NCBI GenBank assembly: GCA_041399065.1
Contig: JAWKTN010000008.1
Location: forward strand, 186,001-250,000
DNA length: 64,000 nucleotides
Direction: 5' to 3'
Source: JAGQPD01 sp020426865
Lineage (GTDB): Bacteria > Planctomycetota > Planctomycetia > Pirellulales > Pirellulaceae
The notes under the pieces were generated by a model. The model made no database searches. It had not been told where the DNA came from and worked only from the letters and a program-made list of their open reading frames with translations. A program made the translations under genes and the position numbers. Positions 62,793-64,000 of this stretch are shown here, one piece after another. Numbering within the stretch: position 1 is the first letter of the stretch; each line of letters opens with the position of its first letter.

Positions 62793-63898
62793 AGTTACTC
62801 GCGGACCTCAGAGACAACGCCACAAGATATGACTTTTTTCAAGCAATACGACTGCTCGAAAACCTCCATCCTGATCGTCCACCGATGGGGTCATCGCAAA
62901 AGGCGATCGACGATCCCGTGCGATTGGGTCAGGAACCGTCGCTGGCCTTCGCGCCATCGACGTTGGCAGAATTCAATCACAGTACGCCCGGGGCGAAACC
63001 ACGCCTGAACGTCCGCTTCTTCGGCTTGTTCGGACCGAATGGTCCCCTGCCGTTGCACTTGACCGAATACGCTCGAGATCGGATCCGGAATCACAAAGAC
63101 CTGACGCTGACGCGGTTTCTGGACGTTTTTCATCATCGCCTCCTGTCGCTGTTTTACCGCGCCTGGTCCGACGTGCAGCCGGTCGTCCAACTGGAACGAG
63201 GTGAATACGATCGCTTCTCCTGTTATGTTGCTTCGCTGTTCGGCTGCGGGACGGAAGACTATCTTGATCGCGACGCCCTGCCCCAGCGCGCCAAGCTGTA
63301 CCACGCCGGCCATCTTGCGACTCAGACGAGGCACGCCGAAGGGCTGCGTTCCATATTGGCCGACTACTTTCAACTGCCGGTCCAGATTGAAGAGTTCATT
63401 GGGCAATGGGTCGAATTGCCTGACAATTGTCGCTGTACCATCGGTGGATTGGGACAGACGGCGTCGCTGGGGCGAGCGGCCACAATCGGCTCGCATATCT
63501 GGGACTGCCAACAAAAGTTTCGGATCACCATCGGCCCGGTCTCTTGGGACGACTACCAGCGTCTCTTGCCCGGTGAGGCCGGCCTGACGGCACTGGTCGC
63601 CGCCGTACGCAATTATGTCGGCGATGAGTTGATGTGGGATGTAAATCTGGTGCTGAAGGCCTCGCAACTTCCCGGACTCCGGCTCGGACAATGCGGTCAG
63701 TTAGGACGCTCCACCTGGCTGTGCCCCGATAGCGTCACTCGCGACGCTGCCGATCTGATTGTGTCGCCCGCGGACCATGCAATCGGCCGCAGCCAATACC
63801 AGCACGTCGCGACGGACGACAACCGCAACGATCATCTAGCGCCAGCTGATGACATCACATTTCCAAATGTGGAACGCGAGCTAATGACGGTGACGTAA
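62756..63898 (+). CDS. tssG: T6SS baseplate protein TssG
   Basis: 380 residues from ATG 62756, overlapping tssF by 37 bases. RYDFFQAIRLLENLHPDRPP, VRLGQEPSLAFAPSTLAEF, NVRFFGLFGPNGPLPLHLTEY, DVFHHRLLSLFYRAW and GGLGQTASLGRAATIGSHIWD are standard TssG sequences. It completes the baseplate wedge with TssF. It is the last certain T6SS gene in the window; 100 bases remain. Confidence 0.97.
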   Translation: MAGTNRAATSGLELLADLRDNATRYDFFQAIRLLENLHPDRPPMGSSQKAIDDPVRLGQEPSLAFAPSTLAEFNHSTPGAKPRLNVRFFGLFGPNGPLPLHLTEYARDRIRNHKDLTLTRFLDVFHHRLLSLFYRAWSDVQPVVQLERGEYDRFSCYVASLFGCGTEDYLDRDALPQRAKLYHAGHLATQTRHAEGLRSILADYFQLPVQIEEFIGQWVELPDNCRCTIGGLGQTASLGRAATIGSHIWDCQQKFRITIGPVSWDDYQRLLPGEAGLTALVAAVRNYVGDELMWDVNLVLKASQLPGLRLGQCGQLGRSTWLCPDSVTRDAADLIVSPADHAIGRSQYQHVATDDNRNDHLAPADDITFPNVERELMTVT

Positions 63899-63960
63899 GA
63901 CATTGATGCGGGCGACATTCCGTGGACTGCGTGGCAGCGGCCTCGAGCAACAACGCGATC

Positions 63961-64000
63961 ATGGCAGTTTCGCCTCTCAATTCACGTCGACTTCGATACA
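63961..64000 (+). CDS. Possible start of the next gene (truncated by window end)
   Basis: ATG 63961 opens a frame MAVSPLNSRRLRY that is still open at the edge. There is no clear ribosome binding site, and 13 residues are too few to name a product. In many T6SS loci tssH (clpV), vgrG or other components follow tssG, but the residues seen do not resemble the usual ClpV beginning. Confidence 0.25.
   Translation, partial: MAVSPLNSRRLRY

Noticed and set aside
63961..64000. Start of clpV (tssH)
   Set aside because: Only 13 codons are visible and they do not resemble the usual ClpV beginning; listed only as a possible gene start.

Overview
The window looks like a chromosomal segment of a planctomycete, most likely of the order Pirellulales. 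The reasons are lineage-style features: a large secreted protein with a LEER-QLL variant of the planctomycetal LEPRxLLS N-terminal motif, dockerin-type repeats joined to choice-of-anchor-L domains, PEP-CTERM tails (VPEP), ThuA, Gfo/Idh and leucine-rich-repeat secreted proteins, an M56/BlaI pair, and a planctomycete-type Y1 (RAYT-like) transposase. No rRNA, tRNA or CRISPR array was recognised.

Layout. 1-3 kb: the 5' part of a very large surface protein on the minus strand, running off the left edge, with a peptidoglycan-binding-like segment and a LAS-type zinc peptidase motif set. 3.2-9.9 kb: a small membrane protein, glucuronate isomerase (uxaC) behind a Tat-exported Gfo/Idh oxidoreductase, then a secreted LRR protein, a ThuA protein and a CPBP membrane protease. 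9.9-18.4 kb: a tightly packed DNA-repair run (AddA-like helicase/nuclease, SbcD/YhaO-like phosphoesterase, SbcC/YhaN-like ATPase with a one-base frameshift) and a gamma-glutamylcyclotransferase-like gene. 18.5-22.1 kb: a small hypothetical protein, a frameshifted small membrane protein with a good terminator, and a blaI-blaR1-type regulatory pair with a palindromic operator.

22.4-39 kb is an accessory island. It is full of short interspersed repeats (core GAGTATCAGACACCC), two direct copies of a roughly 400-480 bp element about 13.5 kb apart, two copies of a structured roughly 200 bp module, and a pair of 68 bp inverted repeats 3.9 kb apart. Inside lie two paralogous pairs of exported proteins (choice-of-anchor-L/dockerin plus PEP-CTERM) in opposite orientations, one RAYT-like transposase, a porin, and broken IS66, IS4-family and PEP-utilising genes that are cut where repeats begin. 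Several genes here and nearby carry a frameshift or an in-frame stop, so this is either a decaying region or one with some sequence errors.

39.3-43 kb: the conserved ffh-rpsP-trmD-rplS-yraN translation/secretion operon, without rimM. 43-49.5 kb: a 1382-residue exported protein with carboxypeptidase-regulatory-like repeats, a PQQ-propeller protein and a Uma2-family protein. 49.5-64 kb: a type VI secretion locus, with tssK-tssL-tssM-like on the minus strand and a beta-barrel protein, tssA, tssB, tssC, hcp, tagJ, tssE, tssF, tssG on the plus strand. ClpV, VgrG and a TssJ lipoprotein are not in the window, and the TssM-like protein is short and has no recognisable P-loop.

The most interesting parts are the repeat/RAYT island with its passenger secreted-protein cassettes, and the reduced T6SS membrane complex next to an outer-membrane barrel.
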